Of a stretch of DNA of 64,000 nt, positions 59,920 through 64,000 are shown piece by piece. The position numbers and the translations under genes were made by a program. The notes below the pieces were generated by a model. It was not told the DNA's origin and made no database searches. It saw only the letters and a program-made list of their open reading frames with translations. The DNA is from Nomia melanderi (lineage: Eukaryota > Arthropoda > Insecta > Hymenoptera > Halictidae), in contig NC_134999.1 of NCBI RefSeq assembly GCF_051020985.1, positions 7,254,001-7,318,000 on the forward strand. Reading direction: 5' to 3'. How positions within the stretch are numbered: position 1 is the first letter of the stretch; each line of letters begins with the position of its first letter.

Positions 59920-62693
59920 TTGGTCCCTATGAGACCTCGTCCTGGAGTCCCATCACAGCTAAGTCAAATGACTCCCCCGACCTTGCTGGCAATTCCGGCC
60001 GACGAAATCCAAGTTTTCCACTTTGGAAACCTGGTCTGTATAGTCTAAAGTCAATTTCGACCTAAAGTATCCCGACCCTTTCGCCGGTCAGCCGGATGTA
60101 GCCTTGGTCCCTATGAGACCTCTCCCTGGTGTCCAATTACTGCAAAGTCAAATGGCTCCCCCGACCTTCCTGGCAATTCTAGCGGACGGAATCCAAGTTT
60201 TCCACTTTGGAAACCTGAACTGTATAGTCTAAAGTCAATTTCGACCAAAAGTATCCCGACCTTCCCATCGGTCAGCCGGATGTAGCCTTCGGCCCTATGA
60301 GACATCGTCGTGGAGTCCCATCACTGCTATGTCAAATGGCTACCCCCGACCTTCCTGGCAATTATGGCCGACGGAATCCAAGTTTTCCACTTTGGAAACC
60401 TGGATTGTATAGTCTAAAGTCAATTTCGACCAAAAGTATCCCGACCTTCCCATCGGTCAGCCGGATGTAGCCTTGGTCCCTATGAGACCTCTCCCTGGTG
60501 TCTAATCACTGTTAAGTCAAATGGCTTCCCCCGACCATCCTGGCAATTCTGCCCGACGGAATCCAAGTTTTCCACTTTGGAAACCGGGATTGTATAGTCT
60601 AAAGCCAGTTTCGACCAAAAGTATCCCGACCTTCCCATCGGTCAGCCGGATGTAGCCTTGGTCTCTATGAGACCTCTCCCTGGTGTCCAATCACTTCTAA
60701 GTCAAATGGCTTCCCCCGACCTTGCTGGCAATTCTGGCCGACGGAATCCAAGTTTTCCACTTTGGAAACCTGGTTTGTATGGCCTAATGTCATTTTCGAC
60801 CAAAAGTATCGTGACCCTCCCATCGGTCAGCCGGATGTAGCCTTGGTCCCTATGAGACCTCTCCCTGGTGTCCATTCACTGCTAAGTCGAGTGGCTTCCC
60901 CCGACCTTCCTGGCAAGTCTGGCCGACGGAATCTAAGTTTTCCACTTTGAAAACCTGGTTTGTATAGTCTAAAGTCAATTTCGACCAAAAGAATCCCGAC
61001 CTTCCCATCGGTCAGCCGGATGTAGCCTTGGTCCCTATGAGACCTCGTCCTGGAGTCCCATCACAGCTAAGTCAAGTGGCTCCCCCGAGCTTCCGGGCAA
61101 TTCTGCCCGACGGAATCCAAGTTTTGCACTTTGGATTCCTGGTTTGTATAGTCTAAAGTCAATTTCGACCAAAAGTATCCCGACCTTCCCTTCGGTCAGC
61201 CGGATGTAGCCTTCGTCCCTATGAGACATCGTCCTGGAGTCCCATCAGTGCTAAGTCAAATGGCTACCCCCGACCTTCCTGGCAATTCTGCCCGACGGAA
61301 TCCTAGATTTGCACTTTGGAAACCTGGATTGTATAGTCTAAAGTCATTTTCGACCAAAAGTATCCAGACCTTACCATCGGTCAGCCGGATGTAGCCTTGG
61401 TCCCTATGAGACCTCGTCCTGTAGTCCCATCACAGCTAAGTCAAATGGCTACCCCCGACCTTCCTGGCAATTCTGCCCGACGGAATCCAAGTTTTCCACT
61501 TTGGGAACCTGGTTTGTATAGTCTAAAGTCAATTTCGACTAAAAATATCCCGAACTACCCATCGGTCAGCCGGATGTATCCTTGGACCCTATGAGATCTC
61601 GTCCTGGAGTCCCATCACTGCTAAGTCAAATGGCTAGCCCCGACCTTCCTGGCAATTCTGGCCGACGGAATCCAAGTTTTCCACTTTGGCAACCTGGTTC
61701 GTATAGTCTAAAGTCATTTTCGACCAAAAGTATCCAGACCTTCCCAGTGGTCAGCCGGCTGTAGCCTTCGTCCCTATGAGACATCGTCCTGGAGTCACAT
61801 CACTGCTAAGTCAAATTGCTACCCCCGACCTTCCTGGCAATTCTGCCCGACGGAATCCAAGTTTTCCACTTTGGAAACCTGGTTTGTATAGTCTAAAGTC
61901 AATTTCGACCAAAAGTATCCCGACCTTCCCATCGGTCAGCCGGATGTAGCCTTGGTCCCTATGAGACCTCGCCATGGTGTCCAATCACTGCTAAGTCAAA
62001 TGGCTACCCACGACCTTCCTGGCAATTCTGCCCGACGGAATCCAAGTTATGCACTTTGGAAACCTGGTTTGAATAGTCTAAAGTCAATTTCGACCAAAAG
62101 TATCCCGACCCTACCATCGGACAGGCGGATGTAGCCTTGGAACCTATGAGACCTCGTCCTGGAGTCCCATCACTACTAAGTCAAATGGCTACCTCCGACC
62201 TTCCAGGCAATTCTGCCCGACGGAATCCAAGTTTTCCACTTTGGAAACCTGGATTGTATAGCCTAACGTCAATTTCGACCAAAAGTATCCCGAACTTCCC
62301 ATCGGTCAGCCGGATGTAGCCTTGGTCCCTATGAGACCTCTCCCTGGTGCCCAATCACTGCTAAGTCGAATGGCTACCCCCGACCTTCCTGGTAATTCTC
62401 CCCGACGGAGCCCAAGTTTTCTACTTAGGAAACCTGGTTTGTATAGTCTAAAGTCAATTTCGGCCAAAAGTATCCCGAACTTCCCACGGGTCAGCCGGAT
62501 GTAGGCTTCGTCCCTATGAGACATCGTCGTGGAGTCCCATCACTGCTAAGTCAAATGGCTACCCCCGACCTTCCTGGCAATTCTGCCCGACGGAATCCAA
62601 GTTTTGCACTGTGGAAACCTGGATTATATTGTCTAAAGTCATTTTCGACAAAAAGTATCCAGGCCTTCCCATCGGTCAGCCGGATGTAGCCTT

Positions 62694-64000
62694 GGTCCCT
62701 ATGAGATCTCGTCCTGGAGTCCAATCACTGCTAAGTCAAATGGCTACCCCCGACCTTCCTGGCAATTCTGGCCGACGGAATCCAAGTTTTCCACTTTGGC
62801 AACCTGGTTTGTATAGTCTAAAGTCAATTTCGACCAAAAGTATTCCGAACTTCACATCGGTCAGCCGGATGTAGCCTTGGAACCTATGAGACCTCGTCCT
62901 GGAGTCCCATCACTGCTAAGTCAAATGGCTACCCCCGACCTTCCTGGCAATTCTGGAGGACGGAATCCAAGTTTTCCACATTCGCAACCTGGTTTGTATA
63001 TTCTAAAGCCATTTTCGACCAAAAGTATCCAGACCTTCCCATCGGTCAGCCGGATGTAGCCTTGGTCCCTATGAGACCTCGCCCTGGTGTCCAATCACTG
63101 CTAAGTCAAATAGCTACCCCCGACCTTCCTGGCAATTCTGCCCGACGGAATCCAAGTTTTTCACTTTGGAAACCTGGATTGTATAGTCTAAAGTCAATTT
63201 CGACCAAAAGTATCCCGACCTTCCCATCGGTCAGCCGGACGTAGCCTTCGTCCCTATGAGACATCGTCCTGGAATCCCATCACTGCTAAGTCAAATGGCT
63301 ACCCCCGACCTTCTGGCCATTCTGCCCAACGGAATCGAAGTTTCGCACTTTGGAAACCTGGTTTGTATAGTCAAAAGTCAATTTCGACCAAAAGTATCCG
63401 GACCTTCCCATCGGGCAGCCGAATGTAGCCTTGGAACCTATGAGACCTCGTCCTGGAGTCCCTTCAAAGCTAGGTCAAATGGCTCCCCCGACCTTCCTCG
63501 CAATTCCGGCCGACGGAATCCAGGTTTTCCACTTTGAAAACCTGGTTTGTATAGCCTAAAGTCAATTTCGACCAGAAGTATCCCGACCTGCCCATCGGTC
63601 AGCCGGATGTAGCCTTGGTCCCTATGAGATCTCGTCCCGGAGTCCCATCACTGCTAAGTCAAATGGCTACCCCCGACCTTCCTGGCAATTCAGGCCGACG
63701 GAATCCAAGTTTTCCACTTTGGCAACCTGGTTTGTATAGTCTAAAGTCATTTTCGACCAAAAGTATCCCGAACTTCCCATTGGTCAGTCGGATGTAGCCT
63801 TGGAACCTATGAGACCTCGTCCAGGAGACCCATCACTGCTAAGTCAAATGGCTACCCCCGACCTTCCTGGCAATTCTGGCCGACGGAATCCAAGTTTTCC
63901 ACTTTGGCAACCTGGTATGTATGGTCTAAAGTCATACTCGACCAAAAGTATCCCGAACTTCCCATCGGTCTGCCGGATGTAGCCTCCGTCCCTATGAGAC
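62694..64000 (+). repeat. Trailing block of assorted monomers
   Basis: Monomers start at 62692, 62877, 63062, 63247 (184 bp), 63431 (184), 63615 and 63800, with a 16-bp partial at 63985. There is no long higher-order partner in the window apart from the 63062-63350 similarity to 443-735. The array is still running at the window edge. Confidence 0.9.

Larger units (their letters stand above)
55098..62693 (+). repeat. Large higher-order unit E2 (41 monomers)
   Basis: E2 follows E1 directly and repeats it with one monomer fewer. It begins inside a monomer, where the junction CCCATCGGTCAGCC of the E1 end passes into the CTATAAGACATCG head seen at 47356. It ends at 62693, where E1's TTCGTCCC is replaced by TTGGTCCC. 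By eye it is essentially identical to E1. Confidence 0.9.
1..64000 (+). repeat. Tandem satellite array, ~185-bp monomer, whole window
   Basis: Every part of the window is the same repeat, head to tail, in one orientation. The junction GGATGTAGCC followed by TTGG, TTCG or TTGGAACC recurs every 183-188 bp; 347 such starts run from 73 to 63985. Most monomers are 185 bp. Common variants are 184 bp (usually GGCTCCCCCGACC in place of GGCTACCCCCGACC, or CTGCCGACGG in place of CTGCCCGACGG), 183 bp, 186 bp (often CTGCCCCGACGG or CTGCTCCGACGG) and 187-188 bp. Two monomers are 168 bp. No unrelated insertion, transposon, microsatellite or inverted block was seen. The form fits eukaryotic centromeric or heterochromatic satellite DNA; this is inferred from structure, since the sequence family itself is not recognised. 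Confidence 0.98.

Noticed and set aside
1..64000. Recurring 60-65-codon open frames in almost every monomer on the + strand, and 64-77-codon frames on the - strand
   Set aside because: They begin at fixed monomer positions (often a TTG, not ATG) and end at the TAG of GGATGTAGCC. The 185-bp period shifts the frame by two bases per monomer, indels occur freely, and substitutions show no codon-position pattern. They are repeat by-products, not genes.
1..64000. CRISPR array
   Set aside because: There are no short repeats separated by unique spacers; the whole 185-bp unit is repeated and the parts between conserved motifs are also repeated. No cas genes are present.
1..64000. Protein-repeat gene such as a large tandem-repeat surface protein
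   Set aside because: A coding tandem repeat would keep a period divisible by three and lack in-frame stops. Here the period is 185 and each monomer has a conserved TAG.
1..64000. Retrotransposon or other mobile element insertion
   Set aside because: No long terminal repeats, target-site duplications, terminal inverted repeats or transposase/polymerase frames interrupt the monomer register anywhere.
1..64000. rDNA intergenic spacer or 5S array
   Set aside because: No rRNA-like sequence or Pol III internal promoter arrangement was recognised in the monomer, and no unit contains a gene.
1..64000. Inverted monomer blocks
   Set aside because: The junction motif GGATGTAGCC was followed on the + strand throughout; no stretch carrying its reverse complement at monomer spacing was found.

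Overview
The window is one unbroken block of tandem satellite DNA. From base 1 to base 64000 it consists of head-to-tail copies of a unit of about 185 bp, all in the same orientation. Following the conserved junction motif GGATGTAGCC followed by TTGG, TTCG or a close variant, I counted 347 unit starts between 73 and 63985. That gives 346 complete monomers (mean 184.7 bp) and a partial monomer at each end. I found no gene, tRNA, rRNA, transposon, CRISPR array or inverted segment. Short open frames occur in nearly every monomer, but they are by-products of the repeat.

A homogeneous nucleosome-length satellite with multi-level higher-order structure is typical of eukaryotic centromeric, pericentromeric or other heterochromatic DNA. 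I do not recognise the monomer as a named family and cannot place it in a taxon. The near-consensus monomer is about 51% GC, with more C than G on the + strand (56 C, 38 G) and 8 CpG sites.

Layout: 1-1425 assorted monomers; 1426-5993 segment A; 5994-12284 diverged monomers with local 14- and 18-monomer relationships to neighbours; 12285-14872 and 14873-17460 two apparently identical copies of a 14-monomer unit (2588 bp); 16784-21535 segment B, a rearranged second copy of A; 21536-25119 mixed monomers; 25120-32490 unit C1 (40 monomers, 7371 bp), followed directly by its shortened copy C2 (32491 to about 38793); about 38700-42735 two diverged 13-monomer copies; 42736-47337 staggered 15- and 8-monomer duplications; about 47338-55097 unit E1 (42 monomers, 7760 bp), followed directly by E2 (to 62693, 41 monomers); 62694-64000 assorted monomers.

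The main interest is how the array evolved. Large tandem duplications differ from their partners by whole-monomer gains and losses. Chimeric monomers mark exchange points, variant subfamilies recur at several loci, and the monomer itself looks like an old, diverged duplication of a unit of about 92 bp. Identity statements come from reading by eye and should be recomputed.
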